From: Euclidia mi
Lineage: Eukaryota; Arthropoda; Insecta; Lepidoptera; Erebidae
Direction: 5' to 3'
Assembly (NCBI GenBank): GCA_944739405.2
Contig: OX123209.2
Coordinates: 11,550,217 to 11,614,216, forward strand
DNA length: 64,000 nt
How positions within the stretch are numbered: the stretch's first letter is position 1; each line of letters starts with the position of its first letter. The position numbers and the translations under genes are program-made. Positions 33,906 through 44,739 of this stretch are shown here, one piece after another. The notes under the pieces are model-generated. The model did not search any database, was not told the origin of the DNA, and saw only the letters and a program-made list of their open reading frames with translations.

Positions 33906-34620
33906 GTTTTTGATAAGATTATGTGGCTGTTTGTGTGGTGTTTTGGATGTGATGTGGACTTTGGAGTTTGATGCTTGAGTCAGGCAGTATATTAAGTTTA
34001 TTGATTATCAATTAAATTGTTAATTATCGATTGCTAAGCGGGGAAGGTAATAATCAAGGATCAGAATTAAGGAAGCTAACATTGTCAAAAGTATGGATAT
34101 GCCGAATTTTTAAATGTGTTTCCGGAACTCGATTCCAGAAAATTTTGGATGTATACTTTTGACAATGTTAGCTCCCTGATTCCGATCTTTGGTAATCATC
34201 GTCCGTCTCCTTAATGTTCTCGAAATACATGTGCGGTCTACTCCGCACTTAACCAGTGTCATGGCTTATGTTCTAACCTTCAAATACCTACTGAGTGGAA
34301 AATCTAATATGCCGTCGAATATGACTAGGTTATCAAGTGGACAACGGGCTGCGAGATAAAAGTCTTCTGCCGTCTTTTGGATGCAAGCGGGATGGCAAAA
34401 GATGATGCCGAGTCTACTACCCAATACTTGCCGTATAGTCGAACAACTTCCCGCTCGACCACCATAAAGGCGAGATCACTCAGCAAGACATCGTCGCTTC
34501 CAGTGATACTTTAACTACTTAAATTTATTCAAGCTTATTATACTATGATAGGTCAAACCACATGTCATTGGACCCAACCGAAAACTTATCTTACGGGCAA
34601 ACAGCGAGTGGCTCACTCGG
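33906..34620. other. Interval with no recognised gene
   Basis: Positions 34048-34185 hold an inverted pair around GGATCAGAATTAAGGAAGCT and AGCTCCCTGATTCCGATC, probably a small TIR element. The rest is unassigned. Confidence 0.4.
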
Positions 34621-34629
34621 TGACCACGT

Positions 34630-34927
34630 CAAAGAGCTCAGATATTTACATAGAGGCGCATTTCTTATGGGCGCTCTGAGGACAAACTTTCTGTGACCCA
34701 AATTGCCACTTGGCGGTGTGGCAGTCACGCTGTGACAGCTGTCTCTACGACAGCAAGAGAGACGAACGTTCCTCCCATGTTTCTAAACTAAGAGAGCAAG
34801 AGAGACGGAGAACGACGCCAGCGCCGCCAACAGCGCCAACTACGAACTAAACTGGAGACAGTCTCCACTTGGAATCGGCACACGAAATCCTTAAGAACTG
34901 CGCTTCTATGTAAATCTGTATTCATTG
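34630..34927 (+). mobile_element. MITE with 7-bp target duplication (CA...TG family)
   Basis: CAAAGAGCTCAGATATTTAC to GTATTCATTG, flanked by ACCACGT at 34623-34629 and 34928-34934. Full length, 298 bp. Confidence 0.88.
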
Positions 34928-35015
34928 ACCACGTGTTGCCCTATGAGTGATTTACGCTATGATGATGCGTCAATCGCTGACAGACTACTCGAAAAATCGT
35001 GAGCCTCGCAATATG

Positions 35016-35180
35016 CAGCATGAAACACGCGGCGTCGACGCGTTAGTCACTGGCTGGTGTGGATGGCGATGCAGCGTCCATCTGTGGACTACCTATTCGG
35101 CAACGAGTGGGTGCAGAGCGGCGAGGCGGTCAGGTGGTACGCTGCTGATGTTAATTTTATTTCTACCACTAGAAGTTGAG
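35016..35180 (+). CDS. Possible terminal exon, unrecognised
   Basis: One plus-strand frame, ending in TGA near 35178-35180, reads HWLVWMAMQRPSVDYLFGNE and then WVQSGEAVRWYAADVNFIST. It has a coding-like composition and no repeat match here. No convincing acceptor was found (GCGTTAG only), so this is tentative. Confidence 0.25.
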
Positions 35181-35657
35181 AGAGTCAATCTTTCGACCAC
35201 GAATGTCCATCACATGAAAAATTACAAGATTATCTTATCGAATAAATTATATAACATAGATATAATATGTCAATGTTTTTATCGTCACGTTTATGTTTGT
35301 TAATTACTTAAGTTCTCTTGAAAGTCACTGCGGACTAATGTTATCTTTATTAAGGCTTTCTAGAAATTATATTGTGTAAATTTAATGATAAGCTTACATT
35401 TGTTGTTATAAGCACGTACCTGTATTATATTTGTGAGATATACATTTGTATTATAGCGACTTTAAAGTCTTAAGATTAAATCTAGAGACTATTTGTAGAT
35501 GTTCATTCAATGCCCAGCTGGGGAGAAGTCATTAAGTAGGTACCTACCTACTCTTAAAATAAGTAATTTATAAGAAACTCGTCACGAAAACGCAAAAGCA
35601 ACACATGACATTTTAATACTGCCGTACCTACTTACGTTTATGTAAGTAACTGTCAAA

Positions 35658-35864
35658 TCTTAATATATAAAATCCTTGCGTTACTGACTGACTGACAGAC
35701 ACGCTACAGCCGAAACTACTGGGCGCAGGAAGCTGAAATTTGCCATGTTTGTTCCTTGGGGACCGTAGGGGTGCACTAAGAAGGGATTTCCCGAAATTCC
35801 CACGGGATCGGGCAAAACGGGAAATTCGAAAATATGTGCTTGCAAAGCCGCTGGCGTCGACTAG
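35658..35864 (+). mobile_element. Non-autonomous Helitron, family 1
   Basis: A|TCTTAATATATAAAATCC ... GGCGTCGACTAG|T. 207 bp, well preserved. Confidence 0.78.
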
Positions 35865-36338
35865 TATCTTATAATTTAATAAGACAAAACGTCTTCGACT
35901 AGAAAACTTATAAGGAAATTGACCCAGCTCACTACACACAAAGTAACAGCAAATAAATGTAGGTATCCACTTATGAAGTTTTACTTTGTGTGTAGATTTC
36001 ACCTTCCATAATTTACGACAGTTACACATGTTATTACAAAGTCAACTAATGCCTTTATTACCTATTGACCTAAATAATGTAACTATAATAACTTTTGTTA
36101 TACCTTCTGACCTAAACAGTACACACAAAATCATCGATATAATCAAACACGTCCCATCACTACGCTAGTGTCGTCAACAATCAAGTTCTGCAACCAGTTG
36201 CCGCGGCGGCTTCGGTTAGCTAACCCGTGTTTACGTCATCTAACTTAAGCAACGTATGTCGACATTTACCACCTTTGCACACGACATACATAGTAGAATA
36301 TTTTACATATATTTTTTCATTATTTTAATGTCTCACGC

Positions 36339-36577
36339 CTGCCTCCGTGGTCCAGCGGATAGCGTATGCGACTGCTGATCGGAGGTCCCGGGTTCGATTC
36401 CCGGGTCGGGCAAAAGTGTTACTGGGTTTTGCCGAATTTCAGTAGCAGCACGGAGTCTGGCGATGTGTCCGGTAATGGCAATAGGCTCGCCCTCTATTAC
36501 GTGGGAACTAAAATTCATAAGCCTAAATGTAGGTGTAATAGTACACTCCTGTCTACCCCTTCGAGAGTACAGGCGTG
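36339..36577 (+). mobile_element. tRNA-derived SINE, family A
   Basis: Head CTGCCTCCGTGGTCCAGCGG with an intact B box. The tail ends TACAGGCGTGACG and runs straight into a family-1 Helitron fragment (36590-36745). Confidence 0.88.
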
Positions 36578-36589
36578 ACGATACAACAA

Positions 36590-36745
36590 CTGACTGACAG
36601 ACAACGCGCAGGCAAACGTATCGGGCGCAAGAACCAACTGAAATTTGGCATGTATGTACCTACATGTCCTTGGGGACCGCAGGGGTGCACTAAGAAGGGA
36701 TTTCTTGAAATTCCCACGGGATCAGGCAAAAATTGTAAAAAATTA
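36590..36745 (+). mobile_element. Helitron family 1 fragment
   Basis: Interior from CTGACTGACAGACA to ATTCCCACGGGATCAGGC. Both ends are lost. Confidence 0.6.
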
Positions 36746-36990
36746 ACATGTGAATAGAATTTAATTGTCTGTCTGTGTTTCCTAAAATAACTATGTTTCT
36801 TAAGTGCTGGTTTAGTTACCTACACGATATAAAGTCGAAAACTTTTTTATTTTCATTTTGTCTCTGTCTTTTTGTTTGTCCGGTACCTAATCTCTGGAAT
36901 GGCTGAACCTATTTAATGGGAAATAGAGGACTTTGTAAGGCTACATATTTTTGAAGTTGGAGCTCAGTAGGTGGTGCTGTTGACGAATTT
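36746..36990 (+). mobile_element. Helitron family 2 fragment
   Basis: GAATTTAATTGTCTGTCTGT through CTCTGGAATGGCTGAACCT. No 3' end seen. Confidence 0.5.
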
Positions 36991-37354
36991 ATGACAATCA
37001 GTCAAGAAATACTTCTACTTGGGCTTCCAGTAACAAACACTGAGATACTGAGACACAAGATTGTTATTAAAAAGAAGATGGTTACACGAGTTACATCAAA
37101 ACAATAACAAAAGATATAAACGTTCTCAGATAAACAATAATATTATGTATAATATCAATATATTGTGATGATAATGTTTAACAACAATTTATAATAATGT
37201 TACCTACTTAAATAATCAATATACAACAATGCAAAAAAGTAGTTTTACAGAATAAAATATACTGATAGACAATAATATCAACCTTGTATATAAACTGTGA
37301 CATATGTGTTGTCCGTGTGGTATATCTTTATATGTACCTATATTAAAGTCCAGT

Positions 37355-37668
37355 GTTTGTATGTGCATGTGTGTACATGATTCTCCGATACTGCTTGGCC
37401 GAATTTGATGATTTGAGGAGTTTGTTCGTAGCTATTGTCTGTGTGGTGACGGATTAAGAAAACGAAATGTCACCACCCCATATCATCCCATGGGTGTCGT
37501 AAGAGCCGACAGAGGGAGCATATTATGCAGAGAACAGCACTGTAAGAGTAGGAAAACTTGATACAAACCCTATACCAACCCGTTTGGCCAGCGTGGTATA
37601 GTAGGCCAATTCCTCCTTTCAAAGGAGAGGCCTAGTCTAGCAGTGGACTGTTAAGGCTGATGTGATGA
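37355..37668 (+). mobile_element. Family D repeat, long form
   Basis: Matches 14830-15180, including TTGATGATTTGAGGAGTTTG, then the short-form body and GGACTGTTAAGGCTGATG end. Confidence 0.75.
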
Positions 37669-37888
37669 TATAAACTGTCCCACTGCTGGACACGGCTACT
37701 CACTATGTGAAGAGTTAGCCATAGTCCACCACGCTAGCCAAGTGCGAGTTGGCAGACTTGACATGCCTTTTATGAGAACTTTCTTCGTGTAGTGATGAAT
37801 TAAGAATACAAAATGGTACTACCCCATTTCATTCCGTTAGTATCGTAAGAGGCGTCTAAGGAAATACACGACGCATATATTTAGACTG

Positions 37889-38366
37889 CATAGAGTGGAT
37901 AGCGTATGCGACTGCTGATCGGAGGTCCCGGGTTTGATTCCCGGGTCGGGCAAAAAAGTTACTGAGTCATCAGCCTTTAACAGTCCACTGCTGGACTAGG
38001 CCTCTCCTTTGAAAGGGGGAATTGGCCTACTATACCACGCTGGCCAAACCGGTTGGTATAGGGTTTGTATCAAGTTTTCCTTCTCTTACAGTGCTGTTCT
38101 CTGCATAATATGCTCCGTCTGTCGGCTCGTACGACACCCATGGGATGATATGGGGTTGTCACATTCCGTATTTTTAATCTGTCACCACACGGAAAAAAGT
38201 GTTACTGGGTTTTTCCAAATTCTCAGTAGCAGCACGGAGTCAGGTGATGTGCCCGGTAACGGCAATAGGCTCGCTCCCTATTACATGGGATCTAAACATT
38301 CATGGCAAAATGTGGGCGTAATATTACACCTCTGCCTACCCCTTCGGGGATACAGGTGTGAGGTGT
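37889..38366 (+). mobile_element. SINE family A interrupted by a family D repeat
   Basis: The head and B box are at 37889-37965 and the tail at 38192-38366. The break is flanked by AAAAAAGTTACTG and AAAAAAGTGTTACTG, a target duplication. The inserted family-D copy is on the opposite strand. Confidence 0.85.
37968..38191 (-). mobile_element. Family D repeat inserted in a SINE
   Basis: Complete minus-strand copy from CATCAGCCTTTAACAGTCCA to TCTGTCACCACACGG, so it is a mobile unit with defined ends. Confidence 0.85.
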
Positions 38367-38639
38367 GTCTTAAAAAAAAACAAAATAGTTAAGTACTTTA
38401 CGATGAGACGACATCAAAACAAACCCGTCTGGCCAGCGTAGTATAGTAGACCAAATCCATGTTATTGTGGTCTGAGGCCAGAGGCCTATGTCCAGCAGTG
38501 GACAGTGAAAGGCCATACAATATGAGAACATTAAGGACGACTCTCGGACATACAGGCTTCCTTAAGATGTCTTTCTTGAAGTAAGCGGTAAATACGCACA
38601 TAATTTCGTAAAGACAGTGTTGTGTAGAAAACTAGGCTA

Positions 38640-39169
38640 TCGCTGTCCCATTTGGGATGTGCTTAGATCTATGTATTATAATATTGTCTAATAATAATGA
38701 TAATTGTACGCACATAGCACCTACTTATTTATCAGAATGTTTAGTTTGTATACTGTATAGTATTATATTATCTGTGGTTTGTACAGATATCGTTATTAAT
38801 ACCTAGTAACGGGTCCCGATTTTCTAGGACTGACTGACGCACAAGCTAAAGCTATAACTATTTGCTCTATGCTATTAGGCACAAGAAGCTGAAGTTTGAC
38901 ATGTATGTTGAGTGTTCCTTAGGGACCGTAGAGGTACACTAAGAAGGGATTTCCCAAAATGAAACGGTTAATCTAAAATAAAATGTGCAGGCGTAGCTGC
39001 GGGTATCCCCTTGTCTTAAATGGGAGTAAAATAACTAAGTACAACTATCTCTTATAACATCCGGAAGACAATTAACTCTCCCGTGTTGTACCAGTTGCAC
39101 TTCAGCGAAGTCTCGAAGGTTATCAACTTTCGTACGAGCTACCTGCTTGCAATATTGCAACGTGTATAA
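38640..39169. other. Interval with a degenerate family-1 Helitron
   Basis: 38824-39015 is a diverged family-1 copy (ACTGACTGACGCACAAGC to GTAGCTGCGGGTATCCCC). The rest is unassigned. Confidence 0.5.
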
Positions 39170-39730
39170 CGCTCGGGCCACACTACCTTACCGTCTACCG
39201 GGCTGTTACCGCCATAATTATGGCAATAAATTACCGTTAAATTACTGCGTGAAGTCGTGTGGTTACACTAGAGTTTACCGAGATATGCCAATGAACTAGG
39301 CGGTAAAAATATCATTTTTCAAGATGGCGGATGAAGCTGCAGCTGTTTGGTATTTTATGAGTGCCAATTATTTTAACATGAATCTTTTAAATTTTTAGCT
39401 TTCTGTCGGGTATCCTAGAGAGACGGTTCGGATTGCAATAACTCCAAAAATTCGAGCGCTTTTTCATTTGACCACTCCATATCGGTAGATAGTGTAGATA
39501 CGTGCGTCGTCGTCGAACTCGTGTTGCACACTGAACAAACGGTAGTGTGGCCACAAACGCAATAATTACTGCGGTAATCTTCTTTGATGTGCGAAAAAGA
39601 CCGCCGCCGGAGCTATTGCCTACCGGCATATGCCATATTGATTGGCATTGTAAAATTATGGCCATAAATCGCGGTTACACCTAGGCGTTGTTGAAATTAT
39701 GGCAATAATTGTTGGCATATAGCCCGAGCG
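39170..39730 (-). mobile_element. PIF/Harbinger MITE with a MADF-domain fossil
   Basis: Inverted ends CGCTCGGGC / GCCCGAGCG are flanked by TAA on both sides (39167-39169 and 39731-39733), the TWA duplication of PIF/Harbinger. On the minus strand (about 39500-39395) the frame reads STDMEWSNEKALEFLELL then QSEPSL, a stop, and DTRQKAKN. This matches the start of a MADF DNA-binding domain, the second protein of Harbinger elements, with its conserved Trp codon TGG changed to TAG. Confidence 0.8.
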
Positions 39731-39833
39731 TAAGTGTGTGTCCTTAGTAACAGCGTACCGTCTATGGCGGATTGTGGAGCGGATTGCGTCAAATTATATG
39801 TCATAATAATTAATATGTACAGCTCGTTGACAT

Positions 39834-40212
39834 GGCCGCGATAGCCGAGTGCATAATATACCAACAGACTGCCATGCAGAGGGTATCGGGTTCGAATCCA
39901 CGGCGTGCACTAATGACTTTTTGGAGTAATGTGCGTATTGAATTGTTAATTATCGCTTGTCCCGTGCCTCGGAGAGCACGTTAAGTCGTCGGTCCCGGTT
40001 GTCATAAAGATCTTTGACAGTCGTTACAGGGCGTCAGTACCTTCTAAATTATCTGACACTAGTCTAAACCATGGAATATTGCTATCCCTTCGGGTTGCGG
40101 AGGTCAGACAGAGAGTCGCTCCGTGGAAAAGCTAATATTCAGCCAAATCCGGTTAGACTAGAAAACAGACCCCTAGATTGAAACTGGAATAACGCTAAGA
40201 GGATGATGATGA
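39834..40212 (+). mobile_element. tRNA-derived SINE, family E (full length)
   Basis: Head GGCCGCGATAGCCGAGTG, B box GGTTCGAATCC, body with CCTCGGAGAGCACGTTAAGT, tail GAGGATGATGATGAA. About 379 bp. Confidence 0.8.
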
Positions 40213-40289
40213 ATATGTTTAGCTCGCTCTGAGCATAGCTTCAAACATATCAAACATTTATTTAACAAATGTTCATTTGGCTTTCTTAC

Positions 40290-40562
40290 TAAAGTGCCGC
40301 GTGAACCCGGCGCGCGGCGGCGTACCAAGCCGCCGCCGCCCGGCTTGGCCGCACGAAGGAGCCGCCGGCATGGCCGCCTGGGTAGGCCGGCGGGCCGCGC
40401 GGGTTGCAACTTGTGAGTGGTCGTTCTATACAACTGGAATGATGCCCGGTGACTTTCTGCGGCAGATGCCGGCGGTATCGACGCCCGCTAAAATCCAGCG
40501 GCACAGGTCGCGCGACAAAAGCCGGCAGCCTGTGCCGCCGGCACTGTGTGTAGCAGCCTTAA
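40290..40562. other. GC-rich island, possibly coding
   Basis: By far the most GC-rich stretch in the window (CGCGCGGCGGCG, CCGGCGGGCCGCGCGGG). A minus-strand frame reads CNPRGPPAYPGGHAGGSF and RAAAAWYAAARRVHAAL before a stop. It could be a compositionally biased terminal exon or part of a GC-rich MITE: the right side ends GTGTGTAGCAGCCTTAA and has inverted CGGCACAGG / CCTGTGCCG. No choice can be made by eye. Confidence 0.35.
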
Positions 40563-40639
40563 CGCAGGCCGCAATTTTAACTGCTAGATTGCGGTTACCT
40601 TTGCGATTGTCAAAAGGATCAGTTTGCAAAATAAATATT

Positions 40640-41230
40640 TAAATTCAAGTGCACGAACTAGCGCGCTTTAATAAGAAAATGGAAAAAGGAACAGGAGAAA
40701 AGGCGGCATAAGGGAGAAGGAAAAGGGGTTGCTTCCGGGACTGTCGCTCACTGAAAGATACGTTTGCAGAGGGTCTAGTATGAGTTTTGCACTCTATCGT
40801 CACGATCGACGATAGACCAGTCGTCGGGAACAATTTCCATACATTTTCCAAAAGCGCCTCTAACGGAGAGTAGCGATGTATTCACACCTGATGTATTCAT
40901 AGAGGTAAATCGATGCTCGCTCGCTGCCGGTATGGCCTACGATCTACATTCAACGACTGCACATCTGGTGTGACGCAGTGGTTTAAGACGTCGACTGTTT
41001 ATCACTGAATTATTGGTGTAGGTCCAATTCCCACACGACACAACACTTTGATACATAAATAGTTGTTTCGAGTTGTTTCTGGTGTTCTTTTACTTCGTTG
41101 GTAAGATTATTTTTGTGGTGCCCCATGTGGAGTCGAAACCGATAGGTACACTCTGCATGGCAGTCTTTTGATATGTCGACAAGAATACCTATAGCTTACC
41201 ATTTATGTTAGCTAAGTAGGTAATAAAGAT
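40640..41230. other. Interval with no recognised gene
   Basis: Old repeat pieces only. 40980-41050 resembles a decayed tRNA-like SINE head. Confidence 0.4.
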
Positions 41231-41497
41231 TTTTTTTTATAGACTCACGCCTGTATTTCCGAAGGGGTAGGCAGAGGTGTAAGGTGTAATATTACACCCA
41301 ACATTTTGCCATGAATTTTTAGGTCCCATTATTTAGGTTTTTAGGACCTATTGCCGTACCGGGGACATTACCAGACTCTGTGCTGCTACTGAGAATTTCC
41401 TAACGGAAAAACCCAATAACACTTTGCCCGACCCGGGAATCGAACCCGAGACCTCCCAATACCACGCACATTTGTGCCGCGAGACCAACGAGATATT
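41231..41497 (-). mobile_element. tRNA-derived SINE, family A2
   Basis: Minus strand CTCGTTGGTCTCGCGGCACA head with B box and full tail. Confidence 0.8.
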
Positions 41498-41744
41498 TAC
41501 AACTTTCTTCATTCATCATTTCATCATCGTCTATCGTTATCCCGGTTGCAGCCTTGCAGTCCGCACCTAACCTAAGCAACCTAACCTGACTTGCTTTTCC
41601 ACAAAGCGATTGGCTTCTAACCTCCAAAACACAAAGCGATAGCGACCTTCCATCGCTTAGACCAGCGTCATTTTCAAGGGTGCTGACTGCCCATAACGAT
41701 ATTTAATTAAAACGATTAACACCCTTTAAATAGCCTTGTATTTT

Positions 41745-41955
41745 TTTATATAGTAATAGGCGGCAAACGAGCAGACGGATCGCCAGATGGTAAGCAATTA
41801 CCGCCGCCCATGGCCACAAGCAACACCACAGGAGTCACAAGTGCCGCCCCTTGGGGTTGGGAAAAGGGATAGGATGAGGAGTGGGATGAGGGAGAAGAAA
41901 TAGGGGATAGGGCCACCGGCACTCTCACTCACCGAACGAAACGCAACAGTTTAAG
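41745..41955 (-). repeat. LINE-type 3' end repeat
   Basis: Inverted copy of the repeat at 28689. It starts at the A-tract side and has GGCGGCAAACGAGCAGACGG. Confidence 0.7.
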
Positions 41956-42299
41956 TTTTAACTTGTATGGTTTTTTCAACATACATTATGTATGTATGAA
42001 CCTTAAAAATTTGCTTCGGCTCATACATTTGTATGATTGTATATGTCGAATGCGTTGCGGTCACTCGGTCGTTGAACTCAGAGATTGTGTATAGGAGCAT
42101 ATGACTTTGTTTTCGTCGTGTCAGCTGTTATCTTGAATGTCAAATGATAGCCACTTTGTTTTGAAGATTTATCGGTGCGTTGTAAATAATGGAAGGGCAT
42201 TTGTAAAGGTACTGATAGACATGTGCATTCACTTGTAACAAAATATTGAGCATTCGCCGTTTTGTAATTTTGTCGTGCTAAACAACGAACAGAATCAAG

Positions 42300-42495
42300 C
42301 ATCATCATCATCAGCCTTTAACAGTCCACTGCTGGACTATAGGCCTCTCCTTTGAAAGGAGGAATTGGCTTGGCCTACTATACCACGCTGGCCAAACGGG
42401 TTGGTATTGGGTTTGTATCAAGTTTTCCTTCTCTTACAGTGGTGTTCTCTGCATAATATGCTCCCTCTGACGGCTCTTACGACACCCATGGGATG
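42300..42495 (-). mobile_element. Family D repeat
   Basis: Minus-strand copy from CATCATCATCAGCCTTTAAC to ACGACACCCATGGGAT. The 5' end is lost. Confidence 0.7.
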
Positions 42496-42536
42496 TATAT
42501 TTAACTATCGCCTGACATGATGAAATATTACCGTGC

Positions 42537-42655
42537 CTGCGTCCATATTCCACTGCTGGATATAGGCCTCTGCCTCTTCCGATGCTCTCCACACAGACCG
42601 ATAGCCGCCCGCATCCAACCACTTCCCGTGATTTCAACAAGATCGTCGGTCCACA
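42537..42655 (-). pseudogene. LINE 3' tail fragment
   Basis: CCACTGCTGGATATAGGCCT and CTCTCCACACAGACCGAT are the reverse complement of the LINE terminal segment also seen at 43400 and 57637. Confidence 0.6.
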
Positions 42656-42659
42656 ATGC

Positions 42660-43070
42660 CACGGTAATCATTTATATTACCGTGTTGCATTAAGTATAAC
42701 CGTGTTGCGTTATATAAGTATTACACTTAGGTATAACTGTTATGAGTGTTATGAGGTTATGACTTATGTATGAGTTATAAATTTATAATTTAATTTTAAT
42801 TATTGTAATATTTTTATTAATGTTCAACAAATTATTTATCTATGTAAAATATGTAAATAAATTAGTTCTAATCCGATTTGTTGGGCTAATAAAGATAAAA
42901 AATAAATAAGATATGGACATTATGTATAATTGTTTGACGCAAATTACTTTCTAGATAAAAAGATTAATGCTGGTGTGATAATAGAAACGTTGTCGAAAAA
43001 TTAAGATATTAAGATTTATGTTGGTATATTAAATACGAAATTGCAATACTTATGTTAACCGGTCCAAATG
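42660..43070. other. AT-rich interval
   Basis: Irregular ATTACCGTGTTGC repeats near 42675-42710. No gene recognised. Confidence 0.45.
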
Positions 43071-43396
43071 GCATCATCATCCTCTTAGCGTTATCCCAGT
43101 TTCAACCTGGGGTCCCGGTAACCGGATTTGGCTGAATATCAGCTTCTCCACAGAGCGACTGCTTATCTGACCTTCGGAAACCGAAGGGATAGCGATATTC
43201 CATGGTTTAGACTAGTGTCAGTTTATTTAGAAGGTCCTGATGCCCTATATCGACTGTCAAAGATCTTCATGACAACCGGGACCGACTGCTTAACGTGCTC
43301 ACCGAGGCACGGGACAAGCAATAATTAAAATTTCAATACGCACACAACTCCGAAAACTCAGTGATGCACGCCGTGGATTCGAACCCCATAACCTGG
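43071..43396 (-). mobile_element. tRNA-derived SINE, family E
   Basis: Minus-strand copy running from its (ATC)n tail at 43071 to a tRNA-like head at GGTTCGAATCC. The A-box end is missing. Confidence 0.75.
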
Positions 43397-43399
43397 TGT

Positions 43400-43620
43400 A
43401 CCTATGGCCGTTGGAGCAGAAAGGTTCTGGAGTGGTAGCCACGCACAGGACGTCGTAGCAGAGGTAGGCCTCGCGCAAGGTGGACTGACGATCTTGTTGG
43501 GGTCGAGGGCAGCGGATGGATGCGGGTGCCTCAGGATCGGTCCATGTGGAGAGTCTTGGGGGAGACCTATGTCCAGCAGTGGACGTCTTTCGGCTGATAT
43601 GATGATGATGATGAGCCTGG
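43400..43620 (+). pseudogene. LINE C-terminal and 3' tail fragment
   Basis: Frames read RWTDDLVG-like residues (GGACTGACGATCTTGTTGGG), then GSGWMRVPQDRSMWRVLGET and YVQQWTSFG, ending in (GAT)n. This is the conserved end of a non-LTR polyprotein. Confidence 0.7.
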
Positions 43621-44167
43621 TGTAATCATGCCGGAACGTTGAGACAAATAAGGTATTTTAATGTTCAATGCCTTTCATTAAAGACCCGTTACATAAATAA
43701 TATTACAATATCCACAAATCACGGAAGTTTAAAATACGAAATAACTGATAACGGCTGCTGAGGTCATCCTTAACACACAATTTCTACTTATTTTTGACAT
43801 ACAATCTTTTGCAGTCCACTGCTACTGTCACAGTTAGTATTGTGAGAAAATAGGAAGAATTACTCTACACTACCACGCTGGCCAGATGGGTTAGGGTTGC
43901 GCTAAACCTATCAGCACCGCATCGCACTTTCCTATGCTTCTATCCTTTTCTGTCACTTAGGACCGTCATTTACTAGAGCGAGAAAGAGAGATTGAACGCG
44001 TCAGCACGATCGATTCCGCGGCGTGCTGACGCGTTCCCTCTCTCTTTCCCGCCACCCAACTTACTCTACACTGCCACGCTGGCCAGATGGGTTAGTGTCG
44101 CGACTGAGTCAAGTCCATCGTGGTAGTCTAACATAGCCATTCTCATAAGCCGGCTTGTACGTAAGAG
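43621..44167. other. Interval with a duplicated segment and a hairpin
   Basis: CTACACTACCACGCTGGCCA recurs at about 43866 and 44073 (one change) around an insertion. That insertion holds an inverted pair GAACGCGTCAGCAC / GTGCTGACGCGTTC (44000-44040), suggesting a small DNA element. Confidence 0.45.
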
Positions 44168-44353
44168 CAATGAATACAAATTTTACATAATATGTAGAAG
44201 CGTATTTCTTAAGGATGTCGTGTGTCGATTAAAGTTGGCGTATTGACGGTTGTCAGTGTAGTCGTACTACACTGACAACCGTCAATACGCCAACTTTAAT
44301 CGACACACGACATCCTTAAGAAATACGCTTCTTATGTATATCTGTATTCATTG
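44168..44353. mobile_element. Fully palindromic derivative of the 7-bp-duplication MITE
   Basis: CAATGAATAC and GTATTCATTG ends. The arms meet at CGT (44263-44265) and are nearly exact complements over more than 80 bp. The flanks GTAAGAG and GTATGAG are a 7-bp duplication with one change. Confidence 0.85.
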
Positions 44354-44386
44354 GTATGAGTTTGTGGACGGGCACCTTCCAAGTTA

Positions 44387-44654
44387 GTGTCGCCGCACAC
44401 AGGCCACCGGCCACAACCACAAAACGCCGCCACCGGCATATTTCCTGTAGTTTTCATACATTTTATATGGACCCGCTGCACACGGTTGAAGCCGGTGGCC
44501 GCCACGCGCTACAATCGTCGTTGCGCGCTTCTTGTGGCCCGCATAGGCCACTAAACGCCTTCAGCCTAAGCGCGCTTCAGCTACTTTTGTAGCTGCGTCT
44601 GGCTTCTTGTGGCGGCGTTTGTGGTTGTGGCCAGTGGCCCGTGTGCGTTGACCC
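44387..44654. mobile_element. PIF/Harbinger-type MITE
   Basis: Long inverted ends sharing CACAACCACAAA and CGCCGCCAC, flanked by TTA at 44384-44386 and 44655-44657, a TWA duplication. 268 bp. Confidence 0.75.
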
Positions 44655-44739
44655 TTACACGACTGTCCCGATCCCACCGTCCGCAAAACCACTCACTGTG
44701 GAAAGCAGTCTTTATAGAACAAAAAACACAAATTTCTTT

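Noticed and set aside
34947..35303. A 118-codon plus-strand frame
   Set aside because: Starts in MITE-flanking sequence and ends in AT-rich low-complexity residues. A different frame (35016-35180) looks more coding and was listed at low confidence instead.
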